Part shown: positions 12,771 through 22,941 of the stretch, piece by piece
How positions within the stretch are numbered: the stretch's first letter is position 1
Layout: every line of letters starts with the position of its first letter
Source: Pisaster brevispinus
Taxonomy: Eukaryota > Echinodermata > Asteroidea > Forcipulatida > Asteriidae
Direction: 5' to 3'
NCBI GenBank assembly: GCA_023634235.1
Contig: JAMKCF010000001.1
Span: 33,780,772-33,844,771, forward strand
DNA: 64,000 nt
Notes under the pieces: model-generated
What the model was told of the DNA's origin: nothing
Seen by the model: only the letters and a program-made list of their open reading frames with translations
Database searches by the model: none
Translations under genes and position numbers: made by a program

Positions 12771-12978
12771 AATGTTTACTAAATTAATAAAAGTAGGCAT
12801 CAAGCTTTCAAAATTATCATACACCAAGAAGATTGACTGACGAAAACACCCACTTGAAGTTCAGCAAATTTCTGTACATGTACATGCACAACAACTGCAA
12901 TGGAACCCACCTTACCTACAGAAGAGCAAGGAACGATCCTTTTTCTTGCTCTATGAACCCACACCAAGCAAAACTCAC

Positions 12979-13023
12979 CTTAAAATCTAGTGAGATTTAC
13001 TCCGACAGTCTCTGCCTCCTCCC
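12979..13023 (-). other. possible untranslated exon, divergent from kish-A
   Basis: On the minus strand 45 bases lie between TTGTCAG and a consensus donor AAG|GTGAGT. All three frames are closed, so if it is real it is untranslated. It sits about 700 bases upstream of the plus-strand kish-A start and points away from it. This is weak evidence for a divergent gene. Confidence 0.2.
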
Positions 13024-13723
13024 CTGACAAGTATTGACTTATCCAGCAGGCAGCAGCAACAGTTGTTGGTCGTTCTCTCTTTAGTCTTTGGTTGGACAGC
13101 TACATGCACAGCATGCCAGCTTGCAATAACAGTCCAGGTGCGGCAATCGGCAAACACCGAGGGGGTTGAGTGTATGGAATGGCACAGCATGCAGTTCAGC
13201 AGGAGGGCTAAAATTAAAAGGTGGAATATGGTGAAAATACCGGGTTGTAAATTTAATTACACTCACTTGCAACCGAACATTTTATTTTTACGCAGTGCAA
13301 ATCAACAAATTCCGATCGGTATGCAGATGTTTCTGAAATTATTACAGTACTAATCAATAGGATTATTAAAAACATGTATTCACGGTGAGGTAAAAATGGT
13401 GTAAGGCGGAGCTATCAGAGTGCCAGATATTTACATAAATCAATACTAACAGCTTACATCAATTTGCGATAGGATATCGATGAACACGACAGCAGACACG
13501 AACCACTTAGGTAGATAAATGATTGTTTATTTATAGGGTGAGGGTGAAGTGCGCCCTCCTGTGACAATACACGGCTAAGATTAATGAGACGTGGATTCTC
13601 GGATTCTGGATCTAGATTCTAGATGTGTCAGAAATCTGCTCAGTCGACAAGTTTTTAGGAATGATTTAGAGTCATTTCGTGGTTTTTTAACCGATAAAGT
13701 TGAATTATATTACTACAGTGACA

Positions 13724-15001
13724 ATGGTGAGTCCAGTAATGAGTCATTTATTTTCGTTGTATTGAGTTTGTGGGCCGGCTGAAATTGACCAAGTATTGTT
13801 GTCCAATTTGCGGACAAACTTATTTACAATCGACATTCGACATGTTCAACAACAACAAGCGGTCCTGCCGATCGTTCCGACCCCACCCGACATATATGAT
13901 CTTAGTCTACCGGCAAAAAACTACACACATTTAGAATTACCAGTTTAGGCTTGATGTAGAGAATTGGAGAAAAATGGTACACTCCTATTTAAATTTGCCA
14001 AAACAATAATTTATTAATATTGCAGACTTGCAATTTTGTATTCATGAGATGGGAATCTAATCATTTATGTATTTCAGACTTTATTTCCCTTTAAAAAATC
14101 CTCAGGTCAGGTGCCACAAATCAGAAAAAGAAAACATAGTGGTACCTATCCTTTAAATGTAAGGATCAATTTATATTTAAATAAAAGAAAAGTATTCCTG
14201 AATCCTAATAATAATTAATAAAACGTTTTTGAGGATCATTCATAATCATAGATTTAATTTAATTATTTACTCGGTATGTTCATATTTTTTCCCCTCGTAG
14301 TCTGCCTTATTCAACTTCCAGAGTCTTCTGAGTGTTGTATTACTCTTGATCTGCACGTGTGCTTACATTAGAGGACTAGCGCCACGTCTACTGGACAAAA
14401 ACAAAGAAGGGTGAGTCTACTACGCCCAAAGTTCACATGAACTTTTCGCCTCCGTTGAGATTGTGGAAAAGTGTGTCCTTAGGCTTAGGCAGAACTGCAA
14501 TGATCAAGCATAATCCTCCTCCCCAGAAGGTCCCAAACCGGGAGGTTACAAAAATATCTTGAGTAATCTTGGGGGATTCTGTTGCAATTTTTGCCGTTTC
14601 CATCTGCCAGTCTGCCTCATATCATGTAGGTACGTTAATCTGGAGGTTGTTGGTTCAAGTCCCGCTCCAGTCAATTTTTCTTTGTTCAAACCCAAATCAT
14701 ATCATGTACTGGAGGACATTTCGGAGCAATACAAGTAAAATGAAAGTAAACAACTTTCTTGAATCTATAAAAAAAGACAACTTGAAGTAAGGCTCAAAAT
14801 TTGGTGTGTTATGAAAGTACATTTTGTCTTACCATTCAGTCCTGCTTAAATTATTTTTTTGGTACTGTTACAGTTCTCCTGTTCTTATTTTACAGCTTCT
14901 TAGGAATCTTCTGGAAGTGTGCGAGAATCGGAGAGAGGAAAAGCCCCTATATTGCCGTCTGCTGCGTTGCCATGGCATTCAGCATCTTGTTCTTGTCATG
15001 A
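13724..15001 (+). CDS. TMEM167A: protein kish-A (transmembrane protein 167A)
   Basis: Three coding exons: 13,724-13,726 (only the ATG, directly followed by donor GTGAGT), 14,301-14,410 and 14,896-15,001 (TGA). They join in phase to 72 residues, the usual kish-A length. Exon 2 starts [13 protein letters not shown] and runs into a hydrophobic segment ([13 protein letters not shown]) and LDKNKEG. Exon 3 has [18 protein letters not shown] and a second hydrophobic segment ending SILFLS. These are diagnostic of the kish family of small two-pass Golgi membrane proteins, needed in the early secretory pathway. Start choice: the family begins MSA, and S-A opens exon 2, so the ATG must be spliced on. 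Intron 2 contains a truncated SINE with intact target-site duplications. Recognition rests on remembered family sequence but is strong over the whole length. Confidence 0.95.
14629..14696 (+). mobile_element. SINE family A, truncated, with target-site duplication
   Basis: A 68-base fragment inside kish-A intron 2, from 'acgttaatctggaggttg' through box B 'ggttcaagtcccgct' to 'ctttgttcaaacccaaa'. It is bounded by perfect 12-base repeats 'tcatatcatgta' at 14,617-14,628 and 14,697-14,708. This marks a 5'-truncated retroposition event, probably recent since the repeats are intact. Confidence 0.85.
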
Positions 15002-15169
15002 CGACTGTTGCTACATGTACGATCCATCGGGACAATTGATGAGTCATCAACCACAGCTCATATGGCACTAAACTAGAACCGTAACAGCAAGATGTGAATT
15101 CTAAACAACCATCTTGGCTGTTGGGTCATAGACCAAGTATTGGCCCTCAAAATAACGTAAAACTCTTGC

Positions 15170-15360
15170 AGGTGCATGAGAAGTGGAGGGATGAGAAATC
15201 TCTGACTTTTATCTGAGTGCAGGCATGTTTGTGTCTGCCCGGTGAAAAGGTAGCTGTTATTGTCGTCAATTTTAAAAAAGTCTTGCTCCTCAGTCTACTT
15301 CTCCAGAAGAAGCTGTTTTCAAAAGCTCCTTGGAATCTATAACTCCAGGGGTTTGCCAAA
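15170..15360. repeat. dispersed repeat, family Q
   Basis: Inverted relative of 5,540-5,750, sharing the 'ccttggaatctataactcca' block. It lies in the 3' flank of kish-A. Confidence 0.4.
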
Positions 15361-15693
15361 AGTTGGAAATACCTTCATTTCAATAGAAGTGCGTCTCCTA
15401 AAATCTGGATCCTAGTTTAAGGACTTTTTGTCAGCAATCACTCTTATCCCTGGAGTTGCTGACTGTTTTAGCCAACATTAATTGTCATCATGTTTGAACA
15501 CCATCTTGAGCCAAGCTTCTTGTAAGGAACTTGCCGGTTTGATTTGACAACCTCAGCTCAGTGCATGCCAAATGTAATGACCCACATTGAATATAAAGTG
15601 GTAAACAGAAAAATTCACAATACTAAAAAAAAAAAAAAACTAAATAAGCATCCGTAAACTTTATGTTTGATTTTCTGGAACATTTTGTTTAAT

Positions 15694-15699
15694 AATAAA
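15694..15699 (+). terminator. candidate poly(A) signal downstream of kish-A
   Basis: AATAAA, about 690 bases after the kish-A stop codon. It is plausible as the 3' end signal but chance is likely in A+T-rich DNA. Confidence 0.25.
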
Positions 15700-15941
15700 T
15701 ATTATTTTTTTCTTCTTTTAAATACACCATTAGTTTTGCTTAGAAACCTTCCAAAATAACAAATTCTGAGTGGTAAGAAGTTACTGTTACTAGAAAGCTA
15801 GCGGGTACAGCCATGTGTAAATCTCTTAGGGAGGAGCGTTGGCTCTGAAAAAATCTGATGTGGTCTTAACGTTTCAAATGTTATACTTGGTTTGTCTTCA
15901 GGTATGTTGGGTCTGCTAACAAATGTTTCTGGTCCAAAATT

Positions 15942-16245
15942 GCTAAAGCCCCTTTCACACGAGAGCAATTTAGCAAGGGTCCCTTGCTTAATTGTAGCAT
16001 GGTTGTATTATTTTACAAAATGTACCTCGTGTGAAAGGACAACAATTTTTGTACTGTCCAGGGTCCCCAAACCTACAACAAAATCTTCGGCATAGCGCAC
16101 AATGGTTGTTAGTTTTTTTAGTTTGGCCGTGTGAAAGCTTGCAAAATCAGTCATGTACTATGACAACAAATAAACAATCAGCGATCGTAAAATTTGCAGC
16201 AAGGGACCATGGTAATTTTTGGGGTCGAGTGAAAAGGGCTTAAGC
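15942..16245. mobile_element. MITE with about 20-bp terminal inverted repeats
   Basis: The left end 'gctaaagcccctttcacacg' matches the reverse complement of the right end ('gcttaagcccttttcactcg') with a few mismatches. The body is 304 bases with no coding capacity, and further inverted words ('gcaagggtcccttgct', 'gcaagggaccatgg') lie inside. A fragment with 'tctcgtgtgaaagaggcttt' is at 31,715-31,765. It is a non-autonomous DNA element. Confidence 0.75.
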
Positions 16246-16769
16246 TACAAAACCTGTGGTCTAATGGGTATGTCACTCGGACCCTGTGTCCCTGTGTGTT
16301 TAAATTTGTGTATGACGTACTTGTTTATACCACAATTAAACTATTAACAAATAAATAAACTCCGAGTAAGACAATGTGATTGAGCTTTACATCGTTTCTT
16401 CACCTGATCAGAGAAATAGCTGCTGCAAACAGAAAAAGCTAATAACAAAAATAACATAAACGGTATAAATTTTAAAACCCTATTGATTTTGGATGTTGGT
16501 TTGACATTGCATTATAGCTGGCAGAAATGGTATGAATGAAATCCGACATTTTCCATATGAAGTTGTAACGTCTTGTTAAAATAAATTTGTATTGCGTGGA
16601 GTTAATAGCACAAGGTGTCTGAAGATTGCATCTTACCAGGAAATGACCTGGGCTTGATGTCATAAAACTAAATTTTTTACTGGTAGGCAAGAGTTTTTGT
16701 TCTTACTACAGCATAAACATGCGTGTAAGCAAAAATGTATTTTATCAAGATTATTTGACAGCACATACT

Positions 16770-16775
16770 TTTATT
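16770..16775 (-). terminator. candidate poly(A) signal for MTHFSD
   Basis: AATAAA on the minus strand. It lies about 70 bases beyond the stop of the candidate terminal exon 16,843-17,015 and about 500 bases beyond the last sure MTHFSD exon. Confidence 0.35.
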
Positions 16776-16842
16776 GATTTCTAATCAACGGTGGCACTTC
16801 AGACGAAATAGTTTCACAGGGTGCTTACTACCATGATCATCT

Positions 16843-17015
16843 TTATAACAAGTAAGCTTTCGGATAAATTTTTTTAAAATGGCGGCAGGCATGGTAAAGG
16901 TCTTTTGCAGATGCAGCTTCTTCGTTAATAGACCATTCATGACTGGGTGTTCCTCTTTTGTCCATATTAGTACTGAGCCAGCGTTCTCCCTTAACAGTGG
17001 TCCACTGGCCAAATG
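16843..17015 (-). CDS. possible last exon of MTHFSD
   Basis: After a TTTTAACTAG acceptor, 173 bases stay open in the phase needed by the upstream exon (2 bases, then codons) and end in TAA, with AATAAA close behind. The reading includes GERWLSTNMDKRG and EEAASAKDLYHACRHFKKI. It does not resemble the RRM domain that ends vertebrate MTHFSD. An overlapping frame is also open, so the exon is a suggestion only. Confidence 0.3.
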
Positions 17016-17275
17016 CTAGTTAAAACACACCGAGGACTAAATGAGGACCAGTCAAAATTCACTCCAAGTTGTCCGGCTTGCTTGTTCAGTGTCGAGAAGC
17101 ATCCCCATCTCGTTTGAAATTTAGGCTACAAAAATGAGTGAAAAGCTGATGGGCTAGTGAAATGATAGGCTAACTGGTCCTGCTGGCCAGTCACTAGAAA
17201 GGTTGAGGGCTAACCCTGATAGTACTTGGCAATTTGGCAGGCGATAAAAACAGGTTTTGTTATCTTATCTCTTAC

Positions 17276-20200
17276 TTGCATAACTTGTACTTGTAGAGTT
17301 TTCGTCAACTTCATCTTTGAGCCGAACATCTTTTCCTGCTTTTTGTTCCCTGTACCGAAGCGTCTTCAAAATAGGAATTTGAGCAAATTTCTCGGCGTCA
17401 AGTTTTGACCATAAAATACCAGATGGTTTCTGCCTGTCACAGTCACATTTAATCGTCTCCGTTGGGGTGAGAATGTAGTCCACAGTCAGGTCATGTGATC
17501 CAATCAGGTGATCTGGAATGGTGTCCATGACTTGGCAATCGTGGACAGTTGTCACGACGGCTGTGTTTTGATTGACGGCACCCATGGTGTACATCATTGC
17601 AAACTCCATATCCGCATAGCCTTCTCCTTTACCGATCCGAAACCCTGGTGTTAAGAAGTCAAAAGTAGAATGTTAATGACCTAACGTTGGACCCTACCAG
17701 AGTCTTTCTCAAAGGCTAAATGACTTTAGAATATATTCATTTTACTTATTCATTCTGATTGTAAAGCCAAGCAGTCTCAAAAAAGTATGACCCTACATTT
17801 TAAGTGAAATATTTTCATAATTATTTGTTATCATCACCCGATTAAGGTGATCTGTTTGAGACAAACCTTGGTGACTGCAACTGAGCCAATAATGACAATA
17901 TCTACGATGATTTTACTGTCAAGCCCAATCGGGATGCTGAACTGCTTCACGCCCTTCAAAAAAACAACAACAACAACTTCAACAAATCTTACTAAGGCTG
18001 CTTCTCAAACCAGTTTGACAGGTTAGAAGGTTTGCCTGAGTTCACGAGCCTAGCAGAGTCTTTCTCAAAGTCTTCAAGACAGACTCTGCTAAAGTCCAAA
18101 CGCCAAGCCATTAACAATGTTTGCATTTATACCATAAGTCATTTTGGTTGGTAAGCAGTTTGCAGAAACTATTGACACTTGTGTCCTTAAGCAAGACACT
18201 TAACCATGATTGCTTCGTCCTTCGGATGGGACGTAAAGCCGTTGGTCCCGTGTGTTGTGTAACGCACGAAAAAGAACCCAGTGCACTTATCGGAAAAAGA
18301 AGGGGTCCGCCCCGGTGTTCCTGGTTTGATCGGCAGCATATTGCGCCACAGCACCTTGTAAACCATTACATGGTGCTATGTTAAGGAGTAGGTCTCATAC
18401 TTCAAGCGTAGCCCCCCAATACCTTGCAGGAAAATACTGAATGTTGAAGTGCCTTGAAGCGCCTTGTCTAGATGCTGAATAGGCTTTGACAAGTAGCTGG
18501 ATAGATGTAGATAGATGAATTCAGGAATATGATATAGGCTGTTGAAAAAAAAACCTGAACTGTGAGCGCAAAGCGCGAAAGCTTGCGAGGGCGAAAACTT
18601 GCAAGCTCGAAGCCTACTTACATACATTTATCTTTTGTTTTAAAAGCCCTAATCTGCACTCTGGGGCATTCTATTTGGTTTTATCTTCATGTTTTTTTAT
18701 GGTCTTAATAAAAAAGTTAAAAATTTAAAAAAATTCTTGGGGGGGGGGGGTTAACAAAAAACGGATTTCCGGTTAAAAACGAGAAGTCACATCTCTGTCT
18801 ATTATAAATGGGACAAAGCTGATCGAGACTAGAGTGTCTAGTTAATACCTGTGACGTAGAGCATTTCCTTAGATCTTCTTTATTAGGATTAGAGGGTGGT
18901 ACGATCCGGTTGAACAAACCTGTACGCAGACGTGGTGTTGGCACAAGCAGTGTCTTATGTGCCTGAAATTGAGATAACAAATTCAGTAAAGTTAGAACAT
19001 TCAACGAGATTGTCGAACAGTGGCTGCTCATTCAATTAAAAAGCAACTTGTAGAATTGAACTTGGAGCAATATACCCAAGGGATCCACAGTTAAAATCAG
19101 ACCCTTCAGTAAACTCGCTCAGACAATATTTCTTTTGTTTTAGCCATAATGACCTTGACATTTTGGCCTAGGGGTCCAAAACCGGCAGGCCTCTCAGGGA
19201 TACCAAAAGTAATCCATACACCAAGTTTTGAGTTGATATGTAAGGTCTTTCTTGATTTAAGAACATCCCATAGACTTTGAACACAAAATTCCTTGTGGAG
19301 CACCCCAGTCTTTAGAATTTCCTTTTGTTTTCCCTTTTCTGTTTTGTTCTCGGTCTCCATAAGGTAGGCCTAGTGAATATGAAATCACACACACAGCTCT
19401 GTGTTGCAGTCCATGTGTGGACATTCCTTAGTTCTATACACTTGTGGAAAATCCTATTCCTCAACAGTGTCAATAACACTGTGTGGACGTGTGTAAGTCC
19501 ACAAAGTGTTTTGAGACCCTACATTATGCGGACCTCTTTTGTTCTCAGGTCCACACTTCGTATGTAGCGTTAAAACACACCCACAGAAGGGTATGCTGGC
19601 CCTTCAGTGGTTCCCCCAACCCTGGGACAGTTGGTGCTCGTCTGAAGACAAAGTAATGGATGCAATGCCCACACCATCTTGACGGTTGCCATGTTTAGGG
19701 GCTGTACTTACTTCAAGCGTAAGAAACCTGGCATGCTCCTGGGGCTTGTCAGGATTGACTTTCACCGTCTTTGCTCGCTGGAAAACATCAAGTTGTTTAA
19801 GTCGCTCATTGGCTGCAGCTGCTCCCTAGTTAGTCAAATAAATAAACAAATAACTAAATATATAAACAAATGTTTTAATAGATGTTAAATTTGCATCAGG
19901 GATAAACAAATATTATTTGGTTTACCCATACACCGATGTGTTTAGCACTGTGAATTCAGTACTTTCCCCAAGTCCTGAGAAAAAATCCACAGGCATATGA
20001 CTTGGTTGGGATTCGAACCCACAACCTTTGCAATTCTAGAGCAGAGGTTTCACCACTAGACCACCAAGATTGCCCAGTAGCTAGAGGCAGTTTGAATCCT
20101 GTATTTTAGCAGCAGGTACTGCAACAATTAAATTATATTAAAACCATTGTCAACTGAAATAATTTCAAATTGTCGCAAAACAGTAGCATCCTCAGATGGA

Positions 20201-21082
20201 ATTATAAGTACGAATTTAAATACTGTGAGAATTATTCTTGTTTTTTAGTTGTGATAAGAGTTCATCTCTTAGTAGTACCCTGCTGAGTGCTGGGACTCAA
20301 ACCAATTATTTCTCTTTTTTTCATAGTCTCATTTCCTTACCTGAAAATTTGGGATACGATGATGGACTGGTCTGGGAAAACATGCAATATTCTTTGCTTC
20401 TAAGAAATCCCATATGTTCTGCCTGATGGATGCTTTAGTGATATCTGTTAAAATCAAGAATTGTTCATGTGGATGACTTTAATGAAATGCAGTGAACCTA
20501 CACCTAGAACTACGAGGTTTGTTCCGCTATCGTCTCCTTGAATATAGGTTCATGGAGACAATAGCGGAACAAACCTCATAGTTCTAGGAGTACAGTAAAC
20601 CCAAACAAACTGAAATTTCATCAGAAATCTGCCATTCCATGATATATAATTTTATTCCTAGTCTGAAATTCCAAACTGAGATTTCATCAGAAATCTGCCA
20701 TTCCATGATTCTCTGCCCTTGACGATCAGGAATACATCTTCCCTTTATGATTTTAAGAGAGCCTAATAAAGACACACCTTTTCTTACAGTAGTTTAACAG
20801 TTCTTGTTTTGATGTGTCGTTGTGCGTGTAGTGGTGTTTGTCCCCTTATATATGTTGATGTAGATTGTATAACGTACTCCTTTATTGTAAAGCGCTTAGA
20901 GAATTAAGTGTTAATTATTATGCGCTATATAAATCAAAAGTTATTATTATTATTATATAATTTTATTCCTACCTTGTCTTATTTTGGGTCAAATCTACTA
21001 GTTGCTATAGGCCTAGAGTAACATGACCAAAGTTTAACTAAGAAGACCTTCAAAATAACTTACTCAATTTTATTGATCCCAT
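17276..21082 (-). CDS. MTHFSD: methenyltetrahydrofolate synthase domain-containing protein
   Basis: Exons in transcript order: 21,064-21,082 (MGSIKL, start), 20,341-20,444 ([13 protein letters not shown] ... [13 protein letters not shown]), 19,712-19,825, 18,849-18,962 ([17 protein letters not shown]), 17,867-17,953 ([19 protein letters not shown]), and 17,276-17,644 ([47 protein letters not shown]). These match the family in order. MTHFSD carries a 5-formyl-THF cyclo-ligase-like fold with the GKGEGYAD nucleotide/folate loop; vertebrate forms add an RRM that I cannot find here. The first exon was chosen by phase, its GTAAGT donor and its position; it is the least certain of the six. Oddity: the exon ending ...GSVAVTK closes in phase 0, but the next opens needing one carried base, so the two do not join in frame as sequenced. 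A one-base sequence error, an unusual splice or real damage could explain it. Confidence 0.88.
18175..18400 (+). mobile_element. SINE family C, lacking the tRNA head
   Basis: It starts 'gtgtccttaagcaagacact' and continues 'cggatgggacgtaaagccgt', 'aaaagaacccagtgcactta' and 'cgccccggtgttcctgg'. These match the bodies at 4,965 and 58,735. It lies in a MTHFSD intron. Confidence 0.7.
19100..19375. repeat. dispersed repeat, family S
   Basis: 'cccatagactttgaacacaa', 'aattccttgtggagcacccc' and 'cggtctccataagg' recur with small changes at 26,095-26,225. It is non-coding and lies in a MTHFSD intron. Confidence 0.5.
19900..20090 (-). mobile_element. SINE family B, full copy
   Basis: On the minus strand it has a tRNA-like head 'tggtggtctagtggtgaaac', a box B 'gtgggttcgaatcccaacc', then 'atgcctgtggatttttt', 'gggaaagtactgaattcaca', 'gtgctaaacacatcggtgta', and a tail 'ttatccctgatgcaaattt'. 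It is tRNA-derived (Glu/Gln-like head by eye) and lies in a MTHFSD intron. Confidence 0.75.
20503..20588. repeat. near-perfect 35-bp inverted repeat (hairpin)
   Basis: The arms 20,503-20,537 and 20,554-20,588 are reverse complements with two mismatches: 'cctagaacta.gaggtttgtt' and 'ccgctat.gtctcc'. They are separated by a 16-base loop. It lies upstream of MTHFSD exon 2, within intron 1 as predicted. It could be a tiny MITE or a structured RNA. Confidence 0.8.
20610..20708. repeat. 33-bp direct repeat pair
   Basis: 'atttcatcagaaatctgcca' with 'ttccatga' occurs at 20,610-20,642 and 20,676-20,708 with one difference. The two copies are separated by 33 bases. Confidence 0.8.
20865..20956 (+). 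repeat. LINE-type 3' tail
   Basis: 'taaagcgcttagagaattaa', then 'tatgcgctatataaatc', then (ATT)n. This is the characteristic 3' end of a non-LTR element, and the coding part is missing. Confidence 0.5.
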
Positions 21083-21517
21083 ATCAAAATATCCTAATCA
21101 AGCTGATGCCCTCAACATCATCAAATTATCAAAAAGTGTCTATACAGAAATTACTGAAAACAAATTCTTTCAACAAAACTCAGGCCATGCAACTTGTGTT
21201 TTTTTGTAGTTTGTCTGTTAAAATATTTAAAGTATTCTTGTCACTATTTACTATTTAGCCATGTCAAACCCTATCACTGTTACTCGTGTTACAGAGATAA
21301 TGATTGACTGTCAGCAACTACTGTAATAATAATATTACTTATTAAAATTAGGCATACTTTGTTATTGAAACTCGAGAGTTTATGGCAGCAAAAGTCAGCT
21401 CAATCTTGAGTTTGCTCCACTCATCATATCATATTCATTCCCATAAATAGCCTATCAAGTGAAGGCTCCCTAGTGAAAATATAACTTGTACCAATGTAGA
21501 ACTTGTGTATGGGCCAG

Positions 21518-21580
21518 TTTGCTCAATCTGACTCAAGCAAGTCTTGAATCGGACTCAAGTCTTGGGTCAGATTGAGCAAA
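21518..21580. repeat. 20-bp inverted repeat
   Basis: 'tttgctcaatctgactcaag' at 21,518-21,537 pairs with 21,561-21,580 with one mismatch. The spacer itself contains 'gactcaag'-type words. Confidence 0.75.
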
Positions 21581-21599
21581 ATAAACACGACACGCCCAC

Positions 21600-22540
21600 C
21601 TTCAACTTCGAGTAAGTTACGTTTACACCGAAACCGAGTCTGAGGAAATGAATTGAATTATTAAAACATAACATGACATGTACTTGCCCATTATTATCAA
21701 TCATGACGTTCAGACTAACAACGAAATAGGGCCGGCTAAATACACATTATTTCCTCCAATAACGAACAATACACTACAGTTTCCAGAACGAAAAAAAAAA
21801 CCAAAATATGGGCGCAGCCATTTTGTCCTTTTGAACTGGTGCTCTTAGTATTACTATACTTTAACTAAACGTTAAAATGCTGAGTGGGAACCATCGAGAA
21901 GTCTGACGCCTCTAGCGCCCTCTTGGGTTCTTATTGACATTATTTTTTTTCAACAACATTTTCGGGTTTTTGTTGTAAGTTCCGTCTGTACTGTAGGCAT
22001 ATTTATTTTTTTCAAGATTGCTAAGAAAACACGGTTTCAAAATGGATCTACGACTGCAGTGCATTGCACCCTCACACCATGGAGGAAGAAAAAATGTACC
22101 AATTAGTGAAAACTTTTAATGATATTATAAGCTTTCTATATACTTATAGGAGAAAGTTGAAGATGATCCTATAGTTTTTAACCTCCGAACAACAGTAGAA
22201 ATAGAGACAACGAATGCTTGATTTGAGAGTATAACTGTGATAGGTGTTTATTCGATGAAACACAACAACCGAGTGGCTAGACTGAACTGGGCGTGTGTAT
22301 ACCACACACAAGCAATGCAAGGTCGCAAAAGTAAGGAGTTGAGTGAAAATGCACAGAATCAATTTATAAGTTATTAAGTCTGGAAAGTGGGACCTTGGCA
22401 TATTTGGTAAACATGAGACTAGGTTAGGTGCATTATAAATAGTTCAGCGATTGAAAATGAAATGGTGCAATATATTGACAAGGCAAGAAATAACAGTTCA
22501 AGTAATAGTTCAATGGTTCACCACATACTTTTTAAGGCTT
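21600..22540. other. intergenic, no gene seen
   Basis: Spacer between the start of MTHFSD (minus) and the first Ly6 gene (plus). It should hold the MTHFSD promoter and upstream Ly6 control sequences, but I can point to no specific site. Confidence 0.35.
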
Positions 22541-22626
22541 TGCATTGTGAGGTATCAATATATATTCGGTTTGCGGTAACACCATGTGTATATCTACTAG
22601 CTATGTAGATTTTTGTTCTTGTAGAC
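22541..22626. repeat. highly conserved short dispersed repeat, copy 1
   Basis: 'gaggtatcaatatatattcg', then 'gtttgcggtaacaccatgtg', then 'tatatctact' and 'tgtagattt'. A near-identical block is at 45,922-46,013. The core is far better preserved than other repeats here. Confidence 0.7.
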
Positions 22627-22941
22627 GATGAGGCAAGGAAGGGCCTTGCACGGGTTGGGACTTGAGTCAAGTCTAGGCTGCTCCTCGCTCGCAACATTAT
22701 TGTGAAGCGTGGCTGCGTGCAACAAACGTGAGAGCGCGTTCGATTCATTGCTGATGAAAAAAAAACAACAGCAAAATTGCGCGGCACTAGACTCGGAATA
22801 TGAAACAAATCAGGAGAAAGTTGTAGTAGGCTACATGTAATAATAATAAATGTAGGGTTTTTCTATATATACACAAAACAACCATTCTAACATTCAACCA
22901 ATTTCAGTTTTAAAATTTGTATTTCAACAGGAAGTTGAAAC

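Noticed and set aside
13063..13353. Secreted protein with a signal-like start (MLVVLSLVFGWTATC)
   Set aside because: The rest has no recognisable pattern, the opposite strand is equally open, and it lies in the likely kish-A upstream region.
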